Source of the DNA: Bacteroidales bacterium
GTDB lineage: Bacteria > Bacteroidota > Bacteroidia > Bacteroidales > WCHB1-69
Length of the DNA stretch: 8,393 bases
Direction: 5' to 3'
NCBI GenBank assembly: GCA_017618435.1
Contig: JAFZUH010000300.1
Location: forward strand, 1-8,393
Shown in pieces: positions 1 to 5,877 of this stretch. Below the pieces are notes generated by a model. That model saw only the letters and a list, made by a program, of their open reading frames with translations, had not been told where the DNA came from and made no database searches. The translations under genes were made by a program, and so were the position numbers. The stretch's first letter is position 1. Each line of letters starts with the position of its first letter.

Positions 1-22
1 CGGGGGTGAGGTCATTTTGCAA

Positions 23-50
23 TTTTCAATTTTCAGTTTTCAGTTTTCAC
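23..50. repeat. Tandem heptamer repeat, four TTTTCAR-like units
   Basis: Four consecutive 7-bp units read TTTTCAA, TTTTCAG, TTTTCAG and TTTTCAC. The units start at 23, 30, 37 and 44 and differ only at the last base. The array ends 12 bp before the -7-like element of the gmd promoter, so it covers the place where a -33 element would sit. The sequence shows only the repeat. A role in regulation or as a variable-number tract is inference. It could also be the tail of a longer intergenic repeat lying mostly outside the window. Confidence 0.75.
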
Positions 51-62
51 CTAAAAAAATGT

Positions 63-72
63 TATCTTTGCA
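63..72 (+). promoter_or_regulatory. Bacteroidota-type -7 promoter element upstream of gmd
   Basis: TATCTTTGCA fits the Bacteroidota primary sigma factor -7 consensus TAnnTTTG and lies 31 bp before the chosen gmd start codon. No TTTG is present at the usual -33 distance; that stretch is filled by the TTTTCAR heptamers. The element is therefore half supported. The same TAnnTTTGCA decamer occurs before the tRNA gene and, on the other strand, before the nucleotide sugar dehydrogenase, which strengthens the call. Confidence 0.55.
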
Positions 73-103
73 AATAAAATATAAACACACATTATTTAAG
101 AAT

Positions 104-1168
104 ATGAAAGTCGCACTTATTACCGGCATTACAGGACAAGACGGTTCCTTTTTGGCCGAACTGTTATTGGAAAAAGGCTATAAAGTTCACGGAACTTTGC
201 GCAGAAGTTCAAGTTTTAACACTGGAAGAATAGAACATCTTTATTTAGACGAATGGGTCAGCGATATGAAAAGGGAGAAAAAAATCCAACTCCATTATGC
301 CGACATGACCGATTCCTCCTCATTGATTCGCATCATTCAAACCATTCAGCCCGATGAAATATACAATTTGGCCGCCCAGTCGCATGTAAAAGTATCTTTT
401 GAAGTACCCGAATACACCGCCGACACCGATGCGGTCGGTACATTGAGGTTGTTGGAAGCCGTCCGTATGCTCGGTTTGGAAAAAAAGACCAAAATCTACC
501 AAGCCTCCACCTCCGAACTGTACGGAATGGTGCAAGAGGTACCCCAAAGCGAAACCACCCCCTTCTACCCCCGCTCCCCGTATGCCGTAGCCAAACTCTA
601 CGGATTCTGGATTACCAAAAACTACCGCGAGGCGTACAATATGTTCGCCGCCAACGGCATTTTGTTCAACCACGAAAGCGAACGCCGCGGCGAAACTTTT
701 GTTACCCGCAAAATCACCTTGGCCGCCGCCAAAATAGCACAGGGCTTGCAGGAAAAACTCTATTTGGGCAACCTCTCCGCCCAACGCGACTGGGGCTACG
801 CCCGCGACTATGTGGAATGTATGTGGCTTATCCTCCAACAGGAAAAAGCCGAAGATTTTGTCATCGCCACCGGCGAAATGCACTCCGTGAGAGAATTCTG
901 CACCAAAGCATTCGCCGCCTGCGGCATCAATCTGGAGTGGCACGGCTCAGGCATTGACGAAAAAGGCATCAACACCGCAAACGGAAAAGTACTCGTAGAA
1001 GTCGACCCGCAATATTTCAGACCGACAGAAGTGGAACAACTGTTGGGCAACCCGACCAAGGCCAAACAAAAATTGGGCTGGAACCCTACCCAAACCTCCT
1101 TTGAGGAACTTATCAACATTATGGTACGCCATGATATGGACTATGTAGCCAAACAACACAAAAAATAA
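104..1168 (+). CDS. gmd: GDP-mannose 4,6-dehydratase
   Basis: This 354-residue cytoplasmic enzyme converts GDP-D-mannose to GDP-4-keto-6-deoxy-D-mannose, the first step to GDP-L-fucose. It is an extended short-chain dehydrogenase/reductase. The N-terminal Rossmann motif TGITGQDG is at residues 7-14. The family signature ASTSELYG at 134-141 supplies the catalytic Thr136 and Glu138, and the YxxxK pair is Tyr160 and Lys164. These sit four residues beyond their Escherichia coli counterparts. [18 protein letters not shown] is another strong Gmd signature. Length is normal for the family. In-frame ATGs exist at 17 and 59, but the start at 104 gives the standard MKVALITG beginning; the earlier ones would translate the heptamer repeat and the promoter element. 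The stop is 6 bp before fcl, the next pathway enzyme. It could also feed GDP-rhamnose or GDP-colitose routes, but the fcl partner argues for fucose. Confidence 0.97.
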   Translation: MKVALITGITGQDGSFLAELLLEKGYKVHGTLRRSSSFNTGRIEHLYLDEWVSDMKREKKIQLHYADMTDSSSLIRIIQTIQPDEIYNLAAQSHVKVSFEVPEYTADTDAVGTLRLLEAVRMLGLEKKTKIYQASTSELYGMVQEVPQSETTPFYPRSPYAVAKLYGFWITKNYREAYNMFAANGILFNHESERRGETFVTRKITLAAAKIAQGLQEKLYLGNLSAQRDWGYARDYVECMWLILQQEKAEDFVIATGEMHSVREFCTKAFAACGINLEWHGSGIDEKGINTANGKVLVEVDPQYFRPTEVEQLLGNPTKAKQKLGWNPTQTSFEELINIMVRHDMDYVAKQHKK

Positions 1169-1174
1169 TCACCC

Positions 1175-2116
1175 ATGAACAAAGATTCCAAAATATATGT
1201 GGCAGGACACCGCGGATTGGTGGGCAGTGCCATTGTCCGTTGTCTGCTTAACAACGGATTCCACAATATCATCACCAAAACACATGCCGAACTGGACCTT
1301 CGCCGCCAAATCGAAGTGGAAAAGTTTTTCCAAGACGAAAAACCCGAATATGTCTTCCTCGCCGCCGCCAAAGTGGGCGGTATTTTGGCCAACAACACCT
1401 TCCCCGCTCAATTTATCTACGACAACCTGATGATAGAAACCAATATCATTCATGCCGCTTATAGCAACAAGGTGAAAAAACTCCTCTTTCTCGGCAGTTC
1501 GTGCATTTACCCCAAAATGGCTCCGCAGCCTATCAAAGAAGAATATCTGTTGAGCGACTATCTGGAAACAACAAACGAAGCATACGCCATCGCCAAAATT
1601 ACAGGTATAGAACTCTGCAAATTCTACCGCAGACAATACGGCTGCGACTTCATCTCCGCCATGCCGACCAACCTCTACGGCATAAATGACAACTTCGACC
1701 TCAACACCTCTCACGTCTTACCCGCTTTGTTAAGAAAATTCCATGACGCCAAAACCAATCACCAAAAAGAAGTGGTTTTGTGGGGAACGGGCAAACCCTT
1801 GAGAGAATTTATGTTTGTGGACGATTTGGCAGACGCTCTGCTGTTCCTTATGCAACATTACAGCGATGAACTGCATGTCAATGTGGGTACGGGCGAAGAT
1901 ATTGCCATCGCCGATTTGGCGGCTATCATCAAAGAGATTGTCGGCTTTGACGGCAACATCGTTTACGACACCTCCAAACCTGACGGAACCCCAAGAAAAT
2001 TATTGGACGTTTCTCTCCTGCAAAACTTGGGTTTCCATTACAAAACCGATTTGCGTACAGGCATAAGCAAAGTTTATCAATGGTATCTGGACAATGAAAC
2101 GGAGATAAAGAAATAA
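1175..2116 (+). CDS. fcl: GDP-L-fucose synthase (epimerase/reductase)
   Basis: The 313-residue product epimerises GDP-4-keto-6-deoxy-mannose at C3 and C5 and reduces it with NADPH to GDP-L-fucose. The dinucleotide-binding motif GHRGLVGSAI is at residues 11-20. The family motif LGSSCIYP at 106-113 provides the catalytic Ser108 and Cys110. The YxxxK pair is Tyr137 and Lys141, and His180 in NTSHVLPALLRKF is the likely second epimerisation acid/base. These match the E. coli enzyme with an offset of one residue. The LREFMFVDDLADA segment is also typical. It starts 6 bp after gmd and must be cotranscribed with it. In Bacteroidales GDP-fucose goes into capsular polysaccharide and protein O-glycans; which use applies here cannot be told, and no obvious fucosyltransferase is in the window. 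Confidence 0.97.
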   Translation: MNKDSKIYVAGHRGLVGSAIVRCLLNNGFHNIITKTHAELDLRRQIEVEKFFQDEKPEYVFLAAAKVGGILANNTFPAQFIYDNLMIETNIIHAAYSNKVKKLLFLGSSCIYPKMAPQPIKEEYLLSDYLETTNEAYAIAKITGIELCKFYRRQYGCDFISAMPTNLYGINDNFDLNTSHVLPALLRKFHDAKTNHQKEVVLWGTGKPLREFMFVDDLADALLFLMQHYSDELHVNVGTGEDIAIADLAAIIKEIVGFDGNIVYDTSKPDGTPRKLLDVSLLQNLGFHYKTDLRTGISKVYQWYLDNETEIKK

Positions 2117-2155
2117 TCCCGCCCTTGCCTATCTAACAACAAAAGTTTTTGTATT

Positions 2156-3379
2156 ATGCAATTCATCAAACATTTCATCTTAAATATTCTCATTCTACTT
2201 TACAGAATACCTCTCGGCAAATGGATAGGCAAACAAAAACGCAAAAACGCCATACTTGTCATGCGTACCGACCTCATCGGCGACTGTATCATCTGGCTTG
2301 ACAGTGCCAAAGAATACAAAAAACAGTTTCCCGATGCTCATATCGTTTTGCTGTACAACAAAGCATGGAAAGATTTGGCACTGCAAATGCCCTACTTCGA
2401 TGAATGCATTCCTTTTGACGGCAAACGGTTTATGAAAAGCATAAGATATTATTTCGTTTTGCTCAAACAAATCAACGCCTATCATTACCAAAAGGTGTTT
2501 AACACGATGTACGCCCGCAATTTCTTTATACAAGACTGGATTGTCCGCAATGTCAGTGCCGACGAAAAAACAGGATTTGGCGGCAACTACACCAACACCA
2601 ACAACACCCTTGCCAAACTCACCTCCAACTTTACCAAATACAACGCCAAATTGTATAACATTGCCAACAAATGGTACGACAAACTCATCGTTGCCGAACA
2701 AGGCACCAAAATGGAACTGCTCCGCAACGCCGAATTTATTCAGGGCTGCCTCAACCCTGCATTCAAAGCCGACTTGCCTGTATTTCCGTTCGAGATAAAA
2801 GCAGACAGCAACATGCTTTCGGAAAAATATGTCGTTTTTGCACTGGGAGCAAGCACGCCCCGCAAGGCATGGAATATAGAAAAGTTCGCCGCTGTCGCTC
2901 AAAAAATATCACAGCGGTATTCCATCGTATGCTGCGGAACCCAAAACGAACGTATATTATATTGGCAGATGAAACAACTGCTTGCACCCAATACCAATAT
3001 TATAAACCTGTGCGGAAAAACAACGCTGACAGAATTGTTCGGCGTGATAAAATACGCCCGGTTTGTCGTAACCAACGACACGGGTACTTCGCATATTGCC
3101 GTAGCCACCCAAACGCCGTCTGTCGTCATATTGGGAGGCGGACATTTCGGTCAATTCCACCCCTACCCAACCGATATAATCCAAGAAGTACACACACACA
3201 CACACCCACCGGACTATCTGCCAATGGTTGTTTGCAAACCTATGGAGTGCTACCATTGCGGCTGGATATGCAAATATCCTTTGCAAAACGGCAAATGGAA
3301 ATGTATTGCTGACATAAATACAGATGATGTGATGGAAAAGGTTGATATATTACTTAATCGTCTCAACAATGAAAACTAA
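2156..3379 (+). CDS. Glycosyltransferase family 9 (heptosyltransferase-like) protein
   Basis: The 407-residue protein resembles ADP-heptose:LPS heptosyltransferases (GT9, GT-B fold). After a short hydrophobic N-terminus (residues 3-20, possibly a membrane contact), the N-domain opens with the family-like VMRTDLIGDCII (35-46). The C-domain begins near residue 225 with FALGASTPRKAWN (228-240), a nucleotide-sugar contact loop. The GT9 hallmark VTNDTGTSHIA is at 305-315, followed by VVILGGGHFGQFHPYP (323-338). A cysteine cluster close to the C-terminus (Cys360, 365, 368, 372, 383; pattern C-X4-C-X2-C-X3-C-X10-C) resembles tails seen in GT9 proteins of other anaerobes and may bind a metal; that is inference. 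The gene lies 39 bp after fcl and overlaps the lipoprotein start by 11 bp. Donor and acceptor are unknown; LPS core or another surface glycan is likely. It contains an (AC)8 tract. Confidence 0.88.
   Translation: MQFIKHFILNILILLYRIPLGKWIGKQKRKNAILVMRTDLIGDCIIWLDSAKEYKKQFPDAHIVLLYNKAWKDLALQMPYFDECIPFDGKRFMKSIRYYFVLLKQINAYHYQKVFNTMYARNFFIQDWIVRNVSADEKTGFGGNYTNTNNTLAKLTSNFTKYNAKLYNIANKWYDKLIVAEQGTKMELLRNAEFIQGCLNPAFKADLPVFPFEIKADSNMLSEKYVVFALGASTPRKAWNIEKFAAVAQKISQRYSIVCCGTQNERILYWQMKQLLAPNTNIINLCGKTTLTELFGVIKYARFVVTNDTGTSHIAVATQTPSVVILGGGHFGQFHPYPTDIIQEVHTHTHPPDYLPMVVCKPMECYHCGWICKYPLQNGKWKCIADINTDDVMEKVDILLNRLNNEN
3190..3205. repeat. (AC)8 dinucleotide microsatellite inside the GT9 gene
   Basis: Eight uninterrupted AC units lie in frame and encode the alternating His-Thr stretch around residues 345-350 (VHTHTH). 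Because the unit is 2 bp, gain or loss of one unit would shift the frame. Loss of one unit runs into a TGA at 3310-3312, and gain of one runs into a TAA at 3315-3317. Either change would replace the C-terminal tail, including the cysteine cluster. Whether the tract actually varies cannot be seen from one sequence. Confidence 0.9.
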
Positions 3380-4073
3380 AAAACTTTGGGTAATTCCAAT
3401 CATGCTGTGTTGCCTGTGTGCCTGTTCCAAAAAGGCTAAGATACAAGGCGAAATAACAGGTATGGGAACCCAACGCACTGTCTTGTACAAAGTGTTGCCT
3501 CAGGAAAAGGTTATAGAAGACACCGTTTTATTCGTCAAAGGCAAATGCAGTTTCACCGTTCCGCAGGAATCCATCGGCGTGTATATTCTGCAATTTGAAG
3601 ACACAAGTTTTGTCTCTTTTATTGTTCAAAAAGGCGATATGGTAACCTTCTCCGCCGACAACAGCAATATCAACCGCAGCCTGCAAATGGAAGGCAACGA
3701 AGAAACAATGCTGCATTGGCAATGCCGCAAAGCATTGTTCGCTTTTGAAGACAAGGTAAAAAATCTGTCCCAACAATTTATCGCCCAACATCAATATGCC
3801 GATGCGGACGTATATGACTTAAATCAGGTGATGTTACACAAATACGACTCTTTGTACGAAGAACACAGAGCCTATTTGGAAAACTTCATCAGAAACAATC
3901 CGGACAAATTGGCCGCATTGTTGGCATTTTATCAAGGTTTGGGCAGACGGACATTTTTTAACAGCCAAACGGACAGGGATTTGTTGGAGTTGATATATCA
4001 ACACCTGCAACCTGTTTACCCGCAAAGCGAATATATTTTGGATTTAAAAGAACGATTAGGCTACGATGACTAA
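3369..4073 (+). CDS. DUF4369-like lipoprotein without thioredoxin domain
   Basis: The 234-residue product has a lipoprotein signal peptide: KTKK, a hydrophobic core, then lipobox LCAC with Cys19 as the lipidated residue. It is therefore probably anchored in a cell-envelope membrane facing the periplasm. Residues 24-110 (IQGEITGMG...VQKGDMVTFSADN...LQMEGNEE) resemble the DUF4369 domain found at the N-terminus of many Bacteroidota thiol-disulfide oxidoreductases. A helical middle with the NPDKLAALLAFY stretch (177-188) follows, also as in those proteins. The TlpA/thioredoxin domain with its CxxC motif that normally comes next is absent; the protein stops and nth begins. An in-frame ATG at 3342 would precede the signal peptide with extra residues, so 3369 is preferred. 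It overlaps GT9 by 11 bp and nth by 8 bp. Its function is unknown. Confidence 0.8.
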   Translation: MKTKKLWVIPIMLCCLCACSKKAKIQGEITGMGTQRTVLYKVLPQEKVIEDTVLFVKGKCSFTVPQESIGVYILQFEDTSFVSFIVQKGDMVTFSADNSNINRSLQMEGNEETMLHWQCRKALFAFEDKVKNLSQQFIAQHQYADADVYDLNQVMLHKYDSLYEEHRAYLENFIRNNPDKLAALLAFYQGLGRRTFFNSQTDRDLLELIYQHLQPVYPQSEYILDLKERLGYDD

Positions 4074-4707
4074 AAAAGAACGATATACATACGTGTTGGA
4101 CTATTTCCGCCAACAACAGCCCAATGTAACCAGCGAGTTGCAGTTCAATTCTCCGTTTCAACTGTTGGTGGCAGTCATATTGTCCGCCCAATGCACTGAC
4201 AAGCGTGTCAATGCGGAAACGCCCGCTTTGTTTGCCCGTTTCCCTGACGCAAAAACCATGTCTATGGCAACAATAGATGAAATTTATCAATACATCAAAC
4301 GGATTTCCTATCCCAACAACAAAGCCAGACACCTCAAAGGTATGGCGGTAAAGTTGCAGGAAGATTTTAATGGAGTTGTCCCTAACGACATTCAACTTTT
4401 ACAAACCTTGCCCGGCGTTGGTCGCAAAACAGCCAATGTTGTAGCCGCAGTAGCCTTCGACCAACCGACTATGGCAGTGGACACTCACGTCTTTCGCGTT
4501 TCCAACCGCATTGGCTTGGTCAATGCCAAAAATGTTTTGGAAACCGAAAAACAACTCATAAAAAATATTCCCACAAGCGATATAAGCACCGCTCACCACT
4601 GGCTATTGTTACACGGAAGATATATCTGCATGGCACGCAAGCCCAAATGTCCGCAATGTGCAATACAAAAAGCGTGTCTGTATTTTCAACAAACCCAACA
4701 GAAATAA
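4066..4707 (+). CDS. nth: Endonuclease III (DNA glycosylase/AP lyase)
   Basis: This 213-residue base-excision repair enzyme removes oxidised pyrimidines and cleaves the resulting abasic site. The helix-hairpin-helix LPGVGRKTA (115-123) carries the catalytic Lys121, and Asp139 in VDTHVFRV is the second catalytic residue. The C-terminal [4Fe-4S] ligands are Cys188, 195, 198 and 204, spaced C-X6-C-X2-C-X5-C. All of these are one residue beyond the E. coli positions, and total length is nearly equal. The ILSAQCTDKRVN segment near residue 38 is also a family signature. The start overlaps the lipoprotein stop by 8 bp, and its own stop shares one base with the truA ATG, which suggests translational coupling. 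Being in a glycan operon is probably positional rather than functional. Confidence 0.97.
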   Translation: MTKKERYTYVLDYFRQQQPNVTSELQFNSPFQLLVAVILSAQCTDKRVNAETPALFARFPDAKTMSMATIDEIYQYIKRISYPNNKARHLKGMAVKLQEDFNGVVPNDIQLLQTLPGVGRKTANVVAAVAFDQPTMAVDTHVFRVSNRIGLVNAKNVLETEKQLIKNIPTSDISTAHHWLLLHGRYICMARKPKCPQCAIQKACLYFQQTQQK

Positions 4708-5450
4708 TGCAACGCTATTTTATACATTTGGCATATAACGGGAAAAATTATTTCGGCTGGCAACGGCAGCCCAAAGACATTTCCGTGCAGGAAGTGCTGG
4801 AAAACGATATATCCGTCTTATTAAAAGAACCAATAAGCATTGTCGGTGCCGGACGAACCGACACAGGCGTACATGCCAGAAATTTCTATGCCCATTTTGA
4901 CACTTCTAACGATTTAAACGAACAGGATTGCCAACATTTAGCCTATAAATTAAATGCTTTCCTGCCCAAAGACATTGTCGTTTTTTCAATTTTCAAAGTG
5001 GACAGCCAAATGCACGCACGCTTCAGTGCCACCTCCCGCACATATCGGTATTATGTTTCGACACAAAAAAACCCGTTCCGACAAGATATGGCTTATAGCG
5101 TTTTGCAAGCATTAAACGTTGAACAAATGAACGAATGTTGTCAAAAACTATTACAATACAACGATTTCACTTCGTTTTCAAAAGTGCACACCCAAACCAA
5201 CAACAATCTTTGCACAATAACATTTGCACAATGGCAACGCTTGCCCGACAACATACTTTGTTTTGAAATTACCGCCAACCGTTTTTTACGCAATATGGTC
5301 AGAGCCATTGTCGGCACTTTGCTCCAAGTCGGCAAAGGCAAACTGTCTGTTGATGATTTCTGCAGGATTATCGAGCAGAGAAACAGAAACGAAGCAGGTG
5401 AATCGGCTCCCGCCCATGCGTTGTTTTTAGAAGAAATCTCTTATCAATAA
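4707..5450 (+). CDS. truA: tRNA pseudouridine(38-40) synthase
   Basis: The 247-residue enzyme isomerises uridines 38, 39 and 40 in the anticodon stem-loop of tRNAs. The catalytic Asp52 lies in the invariant GAGRTDTGVHA (47-57). Other family signatures are YNGKNYFGWQRQP near the N-terminus, HARFSATSRTYRYYV (103-117) and FLRNMVRAIVGTLLQVG near the C-terminus. Length is standard. The ATG at 4707 is chosen because it gives the normal TruA N-terminus MQRYFIHLAYNG. An upstream in-frame ATG at 4647 would add 20 residues encoded wholly inside nth. The TAATG junction with nth indicates coupled translation. It is the last gene of the + strand block, and a tRNA gene follows about 170 bp later. Confidence 0.96.
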   Translation: MQRYFIHLAYNGKNYFGWQRQPKDISVQEVLENDISVLLKEPISIVGAGRTDTGVHARNFYAHFDTSNDLNEQDCQHLAYKLNAFLPKDIVVFSIFKVDSQMHARFSATSRTYRYYVSTQKNPFRQDMAYSVLQALNVEQMNECCQKLLQYNDFTSFSKVHTQTNNNLCTITFAQWQRLPDNILCFEITANRFLRNMVRAIVGTLLQVGKGKLSVDDFCRIIEQRNRNEAGESAPAHALFLEEISYQ

Positions 5451-5511
5451 AGCATATCTCTCCCCTTTCAATTGTCCTTTTCTGCCAAAACAAACGCACT
5501 TTACAGAGAGC

Positions 5512-5533
5512 AACAAATCTGTTTGTTTCTTTT
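5512..5533 (+). terminator. Weak candidate terminator after truA
   Basis: AACAAA (5512-5517) pairs with TTTGTT (5522-5527) across the 4-nt loop TCTG, followed by TTTCTTTT-like sequence to 5533. The stem has only one G-C pair, so it would be weak. It is the only hairpin plus T-rich tract I see between truA and the tRNA gene. Its 3' arm also serves as the -33 element of a promoter candidate, so this may be coincidence and the operon may read through into the tRNA. Confidence 0.25.
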
Positions 5534-5552
5534 GCTATAGTATATAGTTTTG
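5522..5552 (+). promoter_or_regulatory. Bacteroidota-type promoter, distal to tRNA-Ser
   Basis: TTTG at 5522-5525 is followed after exactly 19 bp by TAGTTTTG at 5545-5552, an exact fit to the TTTG / TAnnTTTG Bacteroidota consensus with typical spacing. Transcription would start near 5558-5562 and give a leader of about 60 nt before the tRNA. No protein gene starts here on the + strand, so the tRNA is the only visible target. Confidence 0.55.
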
Positions 5553-5590
5553 ATTTATAGAATAAAAACAAAATTTTACAAAGATGGGCA

Positions 5591-5617
5591 TTGATAAAGT
5601 TTTTTTTTATATCTTTG
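5591..5617 (+). promoter_or_regulatory. Promoter candidate immediately before tRNA-Ser
   Basis: TATCTTTG (5610-5617, followed by CA) matches the -7 consensus exactly. A TTG at 5591-5593 could be a short -33 element, with a slightly tight 16-bp spacer containing a run of nine T (5600-5608). The -7 box ends only 4 bp before the first tRNA base, so the transcript would have almost no 5' leader. The decamer TATCTTTGCA is identical to the one upstream of gmd. Confidence 0.6.
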
Positions 5618-5621
5618 CATT

Positions 5622-5706
5622 GGAGAGATGGCAGAGTGGTCGATTGCGGCGGTCTTGAAAACCGTTGAGTGTAACAGCTCCGGGGGTTCGAATCCCTCTC
5701 TCTCCG
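5622..5706 (+). tRNA. tRNA-Ser (anticodon UGA)
   Basis: A complete class II cloverleaf can be drawn by eye. The acceptor stem GGAGAGA (5622-5628) pairs perfectly with TCTCTCC (5699-5705), and G5706 is the discriminator base typical of serine tRNAs. The anticodon stem 5649-5653/5661-5665 encloses the 7-nt loop CTTGAAA with anticodon TGA at 5656-5658. The long variable arm (about 5666-5681, stem TGAG/GCTC) is expected for serine. The T stem 5682-5686/5694-5698 encloses TTCGAAT. The CCA end is not encoded (CAG follows G5706) and must be added by the nucleotidyltransferase. The charged tRNA reads UCA and probably other UCN codons. Confidence 0.96.
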
Positions 5707-5763
5707 CAGAAATCCTCACAAAAAAAACATCTTAATCCCCTTTCATTAAAATTAAAAACACCT

Positions 5764-5784
5764 AAACTCTTTCAGAGTTTTTTT
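5764..5784 (+). terminator. Rho-independent terminator downstream of tRNA-Ser
   Basis: AAACTCT (5764-5770) pairs perfectly with AGAGTTT (5774-5780) over the 3-nt loop TTC, and T continues to 5784, giving seven T from 5778. The hairpin lies about 57 bp after the tRNA end and points in its direction. The stem is AT-rich, so its strength is uncertain. Confidence 0.65.
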
Positions 5785-5800
5785 CTTTTATATATTTGAC

Positions 5801-5832
5801 AAAAAAAACCTGCATTCTATAAGGAATGCAGG
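5801..5832 (-). terminator. Rho-independent terminator of the nucleotide sugar dehydrogenase
   Basis: On the - strand, a perfect 9-bp stem CCTGCATTC/GAATGCAGG (5824-5832 with 5809-5817) encloses a 6-nt loop and is followed directly by eight T (complement of A5801-5808). It lies 45 bp after the dehydrogenase stop codon. This is the strongest terminator in the window and faces the tRNA terminator, so the two transcription units are cleanly separated. Confidence 0.85.
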
Positions 5833-5877
5833 ACAATCAAAAATTCACTCTAAGACTAAAGTAATATCTTTTTTATT

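Noticed and set aside
17..103. N-terminal extension of gmd from ATGs at 17 or 59
   Set aside because: The extra residues come from the heptamer repeat and the -7 element and have no counterpart in Gmd proteins, which begin at MKVALITG.
320..943. A 207-codon open frame on the - strand opposite gmd
   Set aside because: It lies wholly antisense to a well-supported enzyme, its translation shows no domain, and it arises from codon bias (gcc, aaa rich) in gmd. The - strand frames at 2195-2902 and 3958-4395 and the one opposite the fcl start are rejected for the same reason.
2139..2152. Small palindrome ACAAAA-GT-TTTTGT before the GT9 gene as terminator or operator
   Set aside because: The loop is only 2 nt, the stem has one G-C pair per arm, and no T tract follows. 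It is too short to separate from chance in AT-rich DNA.
4647..4706. N-terminal extension of truA inside nth
   Set aside because: The TruA family starts at the segment encoded from 4707, and the added residues simply read the nth iron-sulfur region in another frame.
5368..5571. A 67-codon - strand frame covering the truA end and the following gap
   Set aside because: It has no recognisable motif, overlaps truA antisense, and spans promoter-like and AT-rich intergenic sequence.
5622..5706. tRNA-Ser as an attachment site for an integrated element
   Set aside because: No repeat of the tRNA 3' end and no integrase is seen in the window; flanking genes are ordinary chromosomal ones.
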